From CAVVSQ01 sp963848825 (GTDB lineage: Bacteria; Planctomycetota; Planctomycetia; Gemmatales; Gemmataceae): a stretch of DNA of 64,000 nt. Position 1 is the first letter of the stretch; the number at the start of each line of letters is the position of its first letter. The stretch covers positions 248,001 through 312,000 of the forward strand of contig CAWKFA010000010.1 of NCBI GenBank assembly GCA_963848825.1, written 5' to 3'. Under the pieces are notes generated by a model. The model saw nothing but the letters and a program-made list of their open reading frames with translations, was not told the DNA's origin and searched no databases. The position numbers were made by a program, and so were the translations under genes. This document shows positions 20,579 to 31,206 of the stretch, in pieces.

Positions 20579-20593
20579 TCGCGCACGGTGATT
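20579..20593 (-). repeat. IS630 right terminal inverted repeat
   Basis: This is the exact complement of the left end; it is followed by the duplicated TA at 20594-20595. Confidence 0.9.
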
Positions 20594-20595
20594 TA

Positions 20596-23500
20596 GCAAG
20601 ATTCTTAGCGTGAGTGCTTACATAATTAACGATGGTAACGGAGGGAATGATTACGCCGTGACGACCGTTTCCAATACGACAGGTGTCATCAATAAGGCCC
20701 CTTTGACGATCACGGCGATACCGAATACCAAAACCTACGATGGTACGACCAGCGTTAGTCCTCCCCGTAGCACCACGCCCAGCGCTACCTTAATTGCGGG
20801 AATCGAACCTGACGCCCTGGCTGTGGATGGCAGTGGCAATTTATACGTTGCGAATTTTGGATCGAGCACCCCAGGTACGACGGTAAGTGTGTTTGCCCCG
20901 GGGGCCACGACCGCAACATCAACCCTCACCGGTCTGATGAACCCAACCTCGCTCGTTTTTGATAAAAGCGGCAACCTGTTTGTGTCCAATTTTGGGGCCA
21001 ACACGGTCAGCAAATTTGCTCCGGGCGCAACCACGCCTACCGCGACGTTCGGGATCTTTCTTAATCCCGCGCTGGCCGTAGACGGGCACGGCAATGTTTA
21101 CGTCAGCTCCGGTGGCGCGGTAAGCATAATTACACCAGGTGCCACGTCCGCCCAGCAGATACTTGCCGGCCTAAATTCAATTGACAACATGGCATTTGAT
21201 GGTGCGGGCCACCTTTACGCTACTCAACCAGGTAGCAACACAGTAATAGAGGCCCAAGGCGCCAATGCGACGCTTTCCGGATTGGACGGCCCTGACCCGC
21301 TTGCTTTCGCGCCCAATGGAAATCTCTTTGTCGGTAACTTTGGAAATCAAGGCAACCCCACGGGCACTTCCGTCAGCATGTTCGTCCCAGGCGCAGTTAC
21401 TCCAAGCGCTACCCTCACCGGAGTCAATTCGCCAGCCGCTTTGGCATTCGATAGGCAGGGTAACCTCTACGTCGCTAATTGGGGTAGTGCCATCCTGACC
21501 CCGTTTGCTTTCACTGCCGGCACGACTGTGAGTGTATTCGCACCTGGGTCCACGTCACCCACAGGCGCCCTCACAGGACTGTCCGTTCCCGACGCTCTGG
21601 CATTCGACCTAGCTGATAACCTCTATGTCGCCAACTGGGGCAATGGTACTGTCAGCAAATTCTCCTTTAAGCTTCCAGCTTTGTCGGGACTTCAGGGACA
21701 GGATTCGGTGACCGGTCTGCAAGAAGTTTATAACGACCCAAATAGTGGGGCTGGCAAAACATTGAGCGTTAGTGCCTATACAGTCAACGACGGCAACGGC
21801 GGCAACAATTACACCGTGACTACAGTTACAGCAACAACGGGAACGATCAACCCAGCCCCCTTGACGATCACGGCAACAAAAAACACAAAGTCCTATGACT
21901 CGACAACAGCGGCGATAGCGGTACCTACGGTAACAGGCCTGGTAAGCGCTGACACCGTCGCAGGTTTGAGCGAGGCCTATACAAACTCGAACGCCGGCAC
22001 AGGCAAGACGCTAAACGTGGTTTCGGGCTTCACAATCAACGATGGAAACGGCGGTCGCAATTACACCTTCACCATTGTCGCCAATACCGCGGGCGTCGTT
22101 AGCCAGGCGGCTGTGACGATCGCAGCAGTCCCGAACACGAAAACCTACGACTCCACAACCAAGGCTACAGTTCTTCCCACGATTTCTGGTCTCATTGGCG
22201 GCGACACTGCGACCGGCCTGGCAGAAGTATATAGTAGCACCAACGCGGGTTCGAACAAAGCGCTCAGGGTTAGCGCTTACATCGTTAACGACGGCAACGA
22301 CGGCAACAATTACATTGTAACTATAGTTGACAGCACGACGGGCGTCATTAACAAGGCTTCGCTTTCCATTGCGGCCATCACCAACACCAAGCCATATGAC
22401 GCGACGATCACTGCCGCGGCTGTCCCCGTCATCTCCGGGCTCGTGGGCGAGGATTCCGTGAGTGGTGTGACCGAAACGTATAGCGACAAGAATGCCGGCT
22501 CGGGCGCGACTCTCTCCGTCAGCGCCTATTCGGTCAACGACGGTAACGGCGGCGACAACTACACGGTGACAGTTGCGACCAACACGACGGGACTTATTAC
22601 TAAAGCCCCGCTCACGATCATTGCCGTAACCAACACGAAATTTTATGACGGCACTCCGAGCGCCGCCGCGACCCCGAAGGTGGTCGGTTTGCAGGGTAAT
22701 GACACGGTCCAAGGCTTGGCGGAGGCATATGCGGACCCAAACATCGGCACAGGCAAGGCGCTCTCGGTTCTGCCTTTCACGGTGAACGACAACAACAACG
22801 GTAACAACTACATCGTGGCAACCGCCATCAATACGACAGGCGTGATTCTGCCCCCAGTGACCAATGTCTCGATAGTCAATACTCAGGGATCGGAATTGGC
22901 GCCGCCCAAGGGCGGCACTACCAATTATTTGTTCACCATTCATTTAGCCAACGCCATCTCGCAAACTATTAGCGCAAATTATAGCACCATTAATGGCACT
23001 GGCACGACGGGGGCCAAGGCAGGCACTGATTTCAAGGGCATCACCAATGCGACCGTGACGATCCCCGCTGGCGCCAGGGATATACCCCTCAGCGTGGTGA
23101 TCTTGGGAGGCATGCCGCAACTGCCGGGCGGGCCTTCCGACAAATATTTTACCGTCCAATTGGGCTGGGCCGTCAGCTCCGGCAATTATGCGCAAAACCT
23201 GGTCACACTCTCGGCGACAGGCGACATCCGACAGGTGTTCGCCCCCACGGTGAGTATCCCGGCCAGCCAGATCGTGCATCTAGCCAGCGGCACATACGGA
23301 GTTGCGGTCAACATATCGTCGACGTATCCTTCGCTCTCTTATGCCCAGGCCGACGGGACCGTATCGGTAAGCTACTCCACCGCAAACGGCACGGCCAAAT
23401 CCGGCACGAACTACAAGGGTACATCCGGCGTTTTGACGATTCCGGCGTCTGCCCTCGTATCGGGAAACAGCACGGGCACCATTCCGATTACAGCCATCGG

Positions 23501-24038
23501 TGCGGCCAGCGGGCAATATTTCAGTGTGACCTTGGGCAATGCGGGCAATGCAGCGTTGGTGCCAGGGTCAACCGCGGGTCAGGTATTTATCTACAATCCT
23601 CAAATTGCGGCAGGCACACCCACCGCCGTGCCGAGCGGCGTTACGCTGACTTCGGCAAACCAGCTCACTCCCATCATCAAGGCTGCGGAAGCGAACTGGA
23701 TGGCAGTTGGGGCCAATGCTGCTGCATTCAATAACGTCCAATTACAAATCGCCAATATCGGCAATGGCGTTCTCGCCAATACCGCCGGCAAGGTGGTCAC
23801 CATCGATGCCACGGCCGACGGCTTCGGCTGGTACGTCAATCCGAGCGGCAGTGCTTTTCAACCCGTTCCAAATTCTGACGCGTACTTTGCCCGTCTTGGG
23901 TCCGCGGCCACTGGCGGCATGGATCTCCTGACTGTGATCGAACATGAACTGGGTCACATCCTCGGACTTGACGACCTGGATGGGGGCAACAGCCTGATGG
24001 CCACGACGCTGGCCACAGGAGTACGGCGTTTGCCATAG
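20596..24038 (+). CDS. Giant modular surface protein A, 3' part (YDG, nested NHL propeller, Calx-beta, HExxH protease)
   Basis: The frame continues the interrupted YDG repeat (LSVSAYIINDGNGGNDYAV). Repeat 5 starts NTKTYDGTTS, but an NHL-type propeller (20770-21680; GNLYVANFGSSTPGTTVSVF style blades) is inserted in it before it resumes at SGLQGQDSVTGLQEVY. Four more YDG repeats follow, then two Calx-beta-like domains (from about 22870; FTIHLANAISQTISANYST, VSVSYSTANGTAKSGTNYKG). The last 130 residues form a metalloprotease-like domain with VIEHELGHILGLDDLDG (HExxHxxGxxD, as in metzincin-type active sites) and a following LMATTL Met-turn candidate. The C-terminus is RRLP. Without the IS the whole protein would be about 2300 residues. 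No sorting tail of the PEP-CTERM type is seen. Confidence 0.85.
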
Positions 24039-24347
24039 TAACGAGCACCTCCGAGTCCGCCAAGGTGCCTCAATCGACCAAAAGGATGCTCCGCGTATCA
24101 CCGCGCTGAACAGGGTTTTTGCAGACTGGGGCAGTCGAAGCAAGCGAATTCGGTGAATTCTGAAAACTTGCTTTACCGCACTCAGCGGACCGCCGGACTG
24201 GTTCACCTGCCGGCGACGGCGTTAGTCTTCGACTTATGTTGCCAGATCGATATTATATTATTTGTTTGCCCTATTTTCTTGCTTGGAGGTAGTACTCCGG
24301 GTAAGATGTTTCTCGGATCCACGCCGCGCCTTTTGTTCAAATTACTT
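24039..24347. other. Intergenic region between giant genes A and B
   Basis: About 310 bp without a gene. Just after the stop a GCACCT...AGGTGC inverted repeat (24048-24071) recurs after gene B (32910-32933) and may be a weak terminator. A GAATTC-GGT-GAATTC hairpin lies at 24146-24160. The last 70 bp become similar to the leader region of gene A. Confidence 0.45.
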
Positions 24348-24408
24348 GCGGGGCCGAGGTCCTCTCCCGCTAAAAAGCCCAAATTCCTGACGCAAGGGAT
24401 CAGAACTT
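24348..24408 (+). promoter_or_regulatory. Conserved structured 5' leader, copy 2
   Basis: Same elements as 15880-15940: stem GCGGG (24348-24352)/CCCGC (24366-24370) and hairpin ATTCCT (24383-24388)/AGGGAT (24395-24400) holding the AAGGGA ribosome site. Only the last four or five bases before ATG differ from copy 1, while sequence upstream has diverged. Confidence 0.5.
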
Positions 24409-26478
24409 ATGCCGGTTAAATCATGGCTTAAAGCTCTTCGACGTGTGGTCGGCGCGGAATCCTCGAAGCCGAGGGGCAGCCAGCTGGCCCGCAAGCGAAA
24501 AAGTTCAAACATCTGGTTGCGCTTGGAGCAGTTGGAGGATCGCCTGGTTCCAGTTGCCACCTCTACAGCCGTCAACGGGGCGTTGATCGGCGGTGGACCG
24601 CTTCCTGCCTCGGTTATGTACGGTACACAGGTCGTCTTTACCGCCATCGTCACGCCCAATAGTGGGACGAACACTCCAACGGGCAGCGTCGATTTCGTGG
24701 ATGTCAGCGACAATAATCTCGACCTCGGTTCAGTTTCTGGAACTGCTGGGTCGGGCAACAGTGAAACTTTCACGCTGTCGGCCACGGGCCAAAATACTTT
24801 GCGAGTCCTTCAAGCCAACGGCGGCACGCATACCATCACGGCGGTTTATTCTTCTAACTCCGGCTTCGATGGGAGCACGGGAAACCTTGCTGGCGGGTTA
24901 AAGATCACCCCTGCCCCGCTCACAATTGCGGGAAGTTGGTCCACGCCTGCGGCCATGGTTAACGTACGCGTTCGCCCCTCGACAACTTTACTGGCCAATG
25001 GCCAGGTGTTGGTCGCCGGGGGATATTCCGGAACCACCAATAGCACCACCCAGGCCACGGCCGAGTTATACAATCCAGCCACCGACACATGGTCTGCGGC
25101 GGCTTCCATGGCCACCCCACGTTGGTTGCCGGGATCTACCCTGCTTCCTAACGGCAACGTATTAGTTGTGGGCGGGGGCAGCACCACCGGCAGCGCCCTG
25201 GCCAGTGCGGAATTATACAATCCGGTCACAAATGCCTGGTCCTCCGCCGGTACTATGACCGCCGGCAGATGGCTTCCCTCGACAATGCTGTTGCAAAACG
25301 GAAAGGTTTTGGTCGTCGGGGGTACGTTTACTACGACTGCTGCCCAACTATATGATCCAGCGACAAACACCTGGTCGTCGGCGGGTACCCCAGGCATTGC
25401 CCTTCAAGGTCAAAGAGCTGTATTGTTGCCCAGTGGGCAGGTTTTGGTCACTGGGGGGGAAGGTTCGAATACGCAGTATGTGGCCAGTTGCGAGTTATAC
25501 GATCCATCGACGAACACGTGGTCCACAGTCGCTCCAATGGCGAATATTCGATCCGAGCATTCCATAACTCTCCTGCAGAACGGCCAAGTATTGGTTACCG
25601 GCGGATTCACTGGCTCGTTTGTAGGCACCGCAATTGCCAGCGCTGAATTGTACAATCCGGCCACGAACACGTGGTCTTCCGCGGGTTCCTTGGCCGTGGC
25701 TCGGAGTAGGCAGTCCGCCGCGTTGCTGCCAGGCGGTCAGGTGTTGGTTATGGGAGGCGAAAAGTCTACCAGTCCCCTGTCGAGTGCGGAATTATACGAT
25801 CCATCCACCAACACGTGGTTGCCCGCTCCGGCCATGGCCACGTCGCGGGACTTCCTGACGTCAACGTTGCTGCAAAACGGTAAAATCCTGGTCGTCGGCG
25901 GCAATGCTAGCACTAGTCCGGGCAACTCTCAGTTGTTTTCTCCTGGGCGTGCTCCCCTCGCCAACGATAAGACTTATGATGCCACCCTGACGGCAACCTT
26001 AAATCTAAATAATCTCGTTCTATCCGGAGTTTATTCCGGTGATGCCGTCACTCTCAACTCGACCCTCGCTGTGGGCACGTTTACTTCGAAAAATGTGGGT
26101 AACAACATCACGGTGACGACTTCCGGGTTCACGATCGGCGGAGCCCAGGCCGGCAATTACGCCCTGGTACAACCAACGGCGACCGCGAACATCACCCCGG
26201 CGCCGCTGACGATCAGCCCTACAGCGAACACAAAGATCTATGACGGGACCACCACGGCGGCCACGAGCCCGACGGTTTCTGGTTTAGCAGGAACGGACAC
26301 CGCAACGGGCCTGACGGAAGTGTATAGCGATGCCAACATCGGCTCAGAGCAAAACCCTCAGCGTCAGTGCCTATACGGTCAACGACAACAACGCCGGCAA
26401 AAATTACGCGGTGACGACCTTAACGAACACAACCGGTGTCATCAACACAGCACCTCCCTTTTTCACGGTACCCTATGA
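24409..26478 (+). CDS. Giant surface protein B, N-terminal piece (Ig-like, kelch propeller)
   Basis: The first 50 residues are nearly identical to protein A (MPVKSWLKALRR...LRLEQLEDRLVP). An Ig-like domain follows, and then six kelch/galactose-oxidase-type blades (24940-25960; xxLLxNGQVLVxGGxxxxxx, AELYNPATxTWSxAxxM). The kelch block interrupts an MBG/YDG unit: PLTIAG is cut off before it and NDKTYDATLTATLNLNNLVL resumes after it. The frame is good to about 26350, inside a YDG repeat, where it shifts to the frame of the next piece; the last 40 codons to 26478 are out of frame. Predicted to be a secreted or surface adhesin-like protein. Confidence 0.75.
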   Translation: MPVKSWLKALRRVVGAESSKPRGSQLARKRKSSNIWLRLEQLEDRLVPVATSTAVNGALIGGGPLPASVMYGTQVVFTAIVTPNSGTNTPTGSVDFVDVSDNNLDLGSVSGTAGSGNSETFTLSATGQNTLRVLQANGGTHTITAVYSSNSGFDGSTGNLAGGLKITPAPLTIAGSWSTPAAMVNVRVRPSTTLLANGQVLVAGGYSGTTNSTTQATAELYNPATDTWSAAASMATPRWLPGSTLLPNGNVLVVGGGSTTGSALASAELYNPVTNAWSSAGTMTAGRWLPSTMLLQNGKVLVVGGTFTTTAAQLYDPATNTWSSAGTPGIALQGQRAVLLPSGQVLVTGGEGSNTQYVASCELYDPSTNTWSTVAPMANIRSEHSITLLQNGQVLVTGGFTGSFVGTAIASAELYNPATNTWSSAGSLAVARSRQSAALLPGGQVLVMGGEKSTSPLSSAELYDPSTNTWLPAPAMATSRDFLTSTLLQNGKILVVGGNASTSPGNSQLFSPGRAPLANDKTYDATLTATLNLNNLVLSGVYSGDAVTLNSTLAVGTFTSKNVGNNITVTTSGFTIGGAQAGNYALVQPTATANITPAPLTISPTANTKIYDGTTTAATSPTVSGLAGTDTATGLTEVYSDANIGSEQNPQRQCLYGQRQQRRQKLRGDDLNEHNRCHQHSTSLFHGTL

Positions 26479-28885
26479 CGCGATCCTTTATTTGAAGCCC
26501 GTCGGGGGAACCGGCGGTGCGGCTACTGTGTTTGGTATCGGGACTTCCACGGCCAACGCGGTGCCCTATTTCACCGGTTTGCCCAATAACTCGCAGCCTA
26601 ATGGGGAAGTGCAGGTGGGGCCCGTCACCGCGGGGACGAGTCTTAATTTTTACATGCAATCGACGTTTGGCTCCTCCGGTTACGCTTTCTCGAATCTGTA
26701 CACCACCGATCCTGCTTCGATTACCGCCTTTAGCGATCCAGATCATGATTACAGTGCGACCGGCAATATCGTTACGCAGACCGGTTCGACCACCTGGGTA
26801 TTGCATCTGGATGATGCGGTATCCTACCAAATTGACGACAACGATCACGATGTCTTGATGCAAGTGCGTCTCGCCCCCACCACCACAGGGACGACGACCA
26901 CCACGACCACGGTCACCGCATCCACCGGCACCGCTACCTACGGCCAACCGGTCGTCCTGACGGCCACCGTCACAGACACCGGACCCACACCCTCTGGCCT
27001 CGTCGAGTTCAACGACGATACGACAGGCACCGACCTGGGAGCCGGCATTCAGGCTCCCGGGACCAATACCTGGACTTATACAACCGGTCCGACGCAACTC
27101 AAAGTTACCGGAAGCGCCGACATCATTCGCGCTACGTTTACCGGCACGGGCACCTTCCAAAATAGCCAGGGCACCCTGGCTGGGGGAGAAAAGATCACGC
27201 CAGCGCCGCTGACGATCACCGCGACCACCAACACAAAGACCTTTGACGGTACTGCCACGGCGGCCGCGAGCCCGACGGTTTCTGGTTTATTGGGAACGGA
27301 TACCGTAACGGGCCTGACGGAAGTGTATAGCGATCCCAACGTCGGCTCAGGCAAAACCCTCAGCGTCACTGCCTACACGGTCAACGACAAGAACGCTGGC
27401 AAGAATTACACCGTCACGACCTTGACGAACACAGCCGGTGTCATCAACACAACCGGTGTCCCCAATTCACCTCCGTTTTTCACGGTACCCTATGACGCGA
27501 TCCTTTATTTGAAGCCTCTCGGGGGATCCGGCGGCGCATCTACCGTGTTTGGTATCGGGACTTCCACGGCCAACGCGGTGCCCTATTTCACCGGTTTGCC
27601 CGCGAAACCGAACCCCAATGTGGAAGTGCAGGTGGGGCCGGTCACCGCGGGGACGAGCCTTGATTTCTTCATGCAATCGACGTTTGGCTCGATCAGCGGT
27701 TACGCTTTCTCGAGTTTGTACAAGAGCGATCCTGCTTCGATTAACGCCTTTAGCGATCCAGATCATGATTACAGTCCAACCGGTAATGTCGTTACGCAGA
27801 CCAGTGCGACCACCTGGGTATTGCATCTTGATGATGCGATATCCTACCGTTTTGACGACAACGACAAGGATGTCTTGATGCAAGTGCGTCTGGCCCCAGC
27901 GACAACGACCACGGTCACCGCATCCGCCGGTACCACCGCATACGGCCAAACGGTCGTCTTTACGGCCACCGTCACAGCCATGGGATTCACACCCACTGGT
28001 AGCGCTGAGTTCTATGACGATACGACAGGCACCGACCTGGGAGCCGGCATTCACGCTCCCGGGACCAATACTTGGACTTATACAACCGGTCCCACGCAAC
28101 TCAAAGTTACTGGAAGCACGGACATAATTCGCGCAGCGTTTACCGGCACGGGGGACTTCCAAAATAGCCAAAGCACCCTGGCCGGCGGAGAAAAGATCAC
28201 GCCGGCGCCGCTGACGATCACGGCGACAACAAACACAAAGACCTACGACTCAACGACCACCGCCGCGGCGACTCCGCAAGTATTGGGCCTGATCGGTAAC
28301 GATACGGTTACCGGCTTGGCCGAAGCGTACAGCGACCGCAATGCCGGATCGAACAAAACGCTGAGCGTGAGCGCCTACACGGTCAATGACGGCAATCATG
28401 GTAGCAATTACACCGTCTCGCTCGTGAGCCAGACCGCTGGTGTAATCAACAAGTCGAGCCTTACTATTACGGCTACGACCAACACAAAAATCTACGACTC
28501 CACCACCAGCGCCGTGGCTGTCCCCACGGTTTCCGGTCTTATCGGCGGTGATACCGCGACTGGCCGGGCCGAGGTGTATAGTGACAGAAATGTCGGTTCG
28601 AACAAAGCGATCAGTGTGAATGCATACACAATCAACGACGGGAACGGTGGTGCAAACTACACGGTAACGACGGTATGCTGGCACGACGGGCGTAATAACC
28701 AAAGCTCCCTCTCCCTCATCGCCAGCACGAATACCAAGACGTATGACGCGACCGTTGCCGCCGTGGCCCTGCCGACGGTTTCGGGACTTGTCGGCGGCGA
28801 CACCGTGAGCGGCCTGGCGGAAGTGTACGACGACAGGAACGCTGGCGCGCAAGACGCTGACCGTGATCGCCTACACGATCAATGA
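26330..28885 (+). CDS. Giant surface protein B, middle piece (duplicated unknown domain, Ig-like, YDG repeats)
   Basis: This frame takes over near 26350 (KTLSVSAYTVNDNNAGKNYA). It holds two copies of a domain of about 145 residues that I do not recognise (26460-26880 and 27477-27890), starting FTVPYDAILYLKP, with GIGTSTANAVPYFTGLP, then SDPDHDYSxTGN and DDNDxDVLMQVRLAP. Each is followed by an Ig-like domain (TGTDLGAGIxAPGTNTWTYT) and a YDG repeat. Three further YDG repeats follow with increasing damage: after 28670 a repeat reads VTTVCWHDGRNNQSSLSL where VTTV...TTGVI is expected, and the frame ends at 28885. The acidic runs suggest calcium binding (inference). Confidence 0.7.
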   Translation: MPTSAQSKTLSVSAYTVNDNNAGKNYAVTTLTNTTGVINTAPPFFTVPYDAILYLKPVGGTGGAATVFGIGTSTANAVPYFTGLPNNSQPNGEVQVGPVTAGTSLNFYMQSTFGSSGYAFSNLYTTDPASITAFSDPDHDYSATGNIVTQTGSTTWVLHLDDAVSYQIDDNDHDVLMQVRLAPTTTGTTTTTTTVTASTGTATYGQPVVLTATVTDTGPTPSGLVEFNDDTTGTDLGAGIQAPGTNTWTYTTGPTQLKVTGSADIIRATFTGTGTFQNSQGTLAGGEKITPAPLTITATTNTKTFDGTATAAASPTVSGLLGTDTVTGLTEVYSDPNVGSGKTLSVTAYTVNDKNAGKNYTVTTLTNTAGVINTTGVPNSPPFFTVPYDAILYLKPLGGSGGASTVFGIGTSTANAVPYFTGLPAKPNPNVEVQVGPVTAGTSLDFFMQSTFGSISGYAFSSLYKSDPASINAFSDPDHDYSPTGNVVTQTSATTWVLHLDDAISYRFDDNDKDVLMQVRLAPATTTTVTASAGTTAYGQTVVFTATVTAMGFTPTGSAEFYDDTTGTDLGAGIHAPGTNTWTYTTGPTQLKVTGSTDIIRAAFTGTGDFQNSQSTLAGGEKITPAPLTITATTNTKTYDSTTTAAATPQVLGLIGNDTVTGLAEAYSDRNAGSNKTLSVSAYTVNDGNHGSNYTVSLVSQTAGVINKSSLTITATTNTKIYDSTTSAVAVPTVSGLIGGDTATGRAEVYSDRNVGSNKAISVNAYTINDGNGGANYTVTTVCWHDGRNNQSSLSLIASTNTKTYDATVAAVALPTVSGLVGGDTVSGLAEVYDDRNAGAQDADRDRLHDQ
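26460..28225 (+). repeat. Imperfect tandem duplication of about 1 kb
   Basis: Segment 26460 to about 27225 (unknown domain plus Ig-like domain plus start of YDG) is repeated from 27477 to about 28225 at very high nucleotide identity, with an offset of about 1000-1017 bases. Long stretches such as CACGGTACCCTATGACGCGA (26464 and 27481) are exact. An internal in-frame duplication is the simplest explanation. Confidence 0.8.
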
Positions 28886-31206
28886 TGCCAACAACGGCGG
28901 CAACTACTCCGTCACTACGGGGAGTCACCACCACCGGCGCGATCGTTATGGCACCGTTAATAATAACGGCCACGACCAACGCCAAGACCTACGATTCGAC
29001 GGAAGTGGAAGCCATACCCACGGTATCGGGCCTCCAAGGCGGTGATTCATTCACCGGACTCGTGAAGCATACGCCACAGCTAACGCCGGCACGGGCATGA
29101 CTTGAGTATCAGTCAGTCGATAATTGCCACTCTAACGGAGCTGAACGTCACGGAGGCCTGGCTTTCGATGGCAGCGGCAACCTTTACGTCACAAATGGCA
29201 ACGGTAGCACGGTGAGCAAGTTTGCCCCAGGCGGCACCACAGCAATTGCAACCCTCGCCAACCTTAATCAACCCTATGCCCTGGCCTTCGACAACAGTGG
29301 TGATCTATTCGTCGCTAACTCCAATGGCATTACCGTCAGTGAATTCGCCCCGGGCGGCACCACGCCCAGCGCCACCCTCAGCCATGTGAATGGCCCTCTT
29401 GCTTTGGCCTTCGACGGCAATAGCAACCTTTATGTTGCCAACTACTCTGGCAATTCCATAAGTAAGTTCGCCCCCGCCACCACTACGCCAAGCTACACTG
29501 TCAACGACAGCAACGGTGGCAACAACTACGCCGTGGCATTGGTCGCGAGCACAACAGGCGTCATCAACAAGGCATCGCTGACGATTACCGCGACAACCAA
29601 CACGAAGATCGTACGATTCCACAACCACCGCCAGGGCAACGCCAACAGTGTCCGGCCGGTGGGCGGCGACAACGCAACAGGGTTGAGCGAGGCCTATGGT
29701 AATGGAAACGCGTCGGTTCAAACAAGACTCTGAACATCAATGGCTACTGTTAGCGATGGAACGGCGGCGACAACTACACGGTAACGACGGTACAATACTA
29801 CGGCGTGATCGCCACGACCACCATAACTGTCGGCAGCTCCTGAGCGGTACCCTGGCTTCTATTGGCAGCTACGGAACACCGGTCACGATTACAGCCATGG
29901 TAGTACCCACCAGCGGCACCCTCCCCACTGTAGGTTCGGTTGATTTTCAGGACGGCGGCACTGACCTTGGAGTGATTTCGACGCACACTGGCACCAGCGG
30001 TAAAGCCATATTCACGTTGATCACGACATTCAATCAACTTCAAGTTATCCAGGCCAATGGAGGAGTACACACTATAAGCGCGACGTATTTGCCAGCCCCT
30101 GCAATTAGTGCCGGCGCGGGAACGTTGGCGGGCGGCCTGGTAGTTACGCCGATTTCCCTGGGAATAGCGGCAAATGGCTGGTCTTCGGCGGCGCCGAATG
30201 CTTCAAGCTATGCACGGCGCAACGGCAACATTGCTAAAAAATGGTCAAGTGCTGGTCCTGGGCGGCTACAGTGGCACTAATCCCACTCGAAGCACCAGTT
30301 GTACGACCCAGTTAGAAATTCCTGGTCGGCCGCTGCTTCCATGCCGGCTGCCTGAGTCGCTTTTACAGCGACATTGTTGACGAACGGCAAGGTTTTAGTG
30401 GCCGGTGGAGTCGACGGCTCAGTCAATGTACTCAGTAGCGCGATTTTGTACGACCCAGTTTCCAACTCATGGTCCTCCGCAGCCTCCATGTCCACCCCAC
30501 GTTACGTAGATTCCGCCGCCTTATTGGACAACGGGAACGTACTCGTCAGCGGCGGCATCTCGACTTTCGGTACAGGACAATCCAGCGCGGAAATCTATAA
30601 TCCGCTTACGAATAGCTGGTCGAGCACTTCCATGAGCAGGAATCGCGCTTATCAACATTCAATCTCGCTGGCCAATGGCAAGGTCCTGGTCGCGGGCGGA
30701 CAAGACCCCGCTAATCAGCACATTCTCGCGAGTTCGCCGAGTTATATGATCAGACCACCAACACGTGGTCTGCTACCGGCACCATGGGGTTTGGGGCCTC
30801 ATATGCTGAAGCAATGCTGCAGAATGGCCAAGTGCTGCTCGCGGGCGGGCAAGGAGGCCCGAACAACATGGTCCTTGGCGGCGGCACTAGTGTTCTTGCA
30901 AATGCGGAGTTGTACGACCCTGCTAGCAACACATGGCGATCCGCCGGTTCCATGCACGTTAGTGCGGTGGATCAAGCAGCTATTACGCTAGGTAATGGCA
31001 AGGTCTTTGTAACAGGCGGAGACGGTATATTCGGAAACACGGCAGGGCCAGAATTATATGACCCGGTGGCTAACTCCTGGTCCTTGGCTCCCTCCGTGTT
31101 ATCCCCCGCCATAGCCGGAGCGGTGGCGCTCTTGCCTAATGGGAAAGTACTGGTTTGCGGCGGGTCCGATGCCAATAACGTCGATGTTACCACACTATAT
31201 ATATGA
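28882..31206 (+). pseudogene. Giant surface protein B, heavily frame-broken segment (NHL and second kelch block)
   Basis: Short frames in turn carry recognisable parts: end of a YDG repeat (TYDSTEVEAIPTVSGLQGGD, 28980), NHL-like blades (29160-29500; NSNLYVANYSGNSISKFAP), a YDG tail (SYTVNDSNGGNNYAVALVAS), an Ig-like domain (29860-30140; GSVDFQDGGTDLGVIS) and about seven kelch blades (30170-31200; NGKVLVAGGVDGSVNVLSSA). At least five frame changes are needed to join them. Divergence from the consensus repeats is larger than in gene A, so real decay is likely here in addition to any assembly error. Confidence 0.6.

Larger units (their letters stand above)
19414..20593 (+). mobile_element. IS630-family insertion sequence, complete, 1180 bp
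   Basis: The element has perfect 15-bp terminal inverted repeats (AATCACCGTGCGCGA at 19414-19428 and its complement at 20579-20593) and a TA duplication at each side (19412-19413, 20594-20595), the target preference of IS630/Tc1-mariner. One transposase gene fills it. Deleting the element and one TA restores the codons for NAGSSKILSVSAY in the host YDG repeat, so this is a clean and probably recent insertion. Confidence 0.93.
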
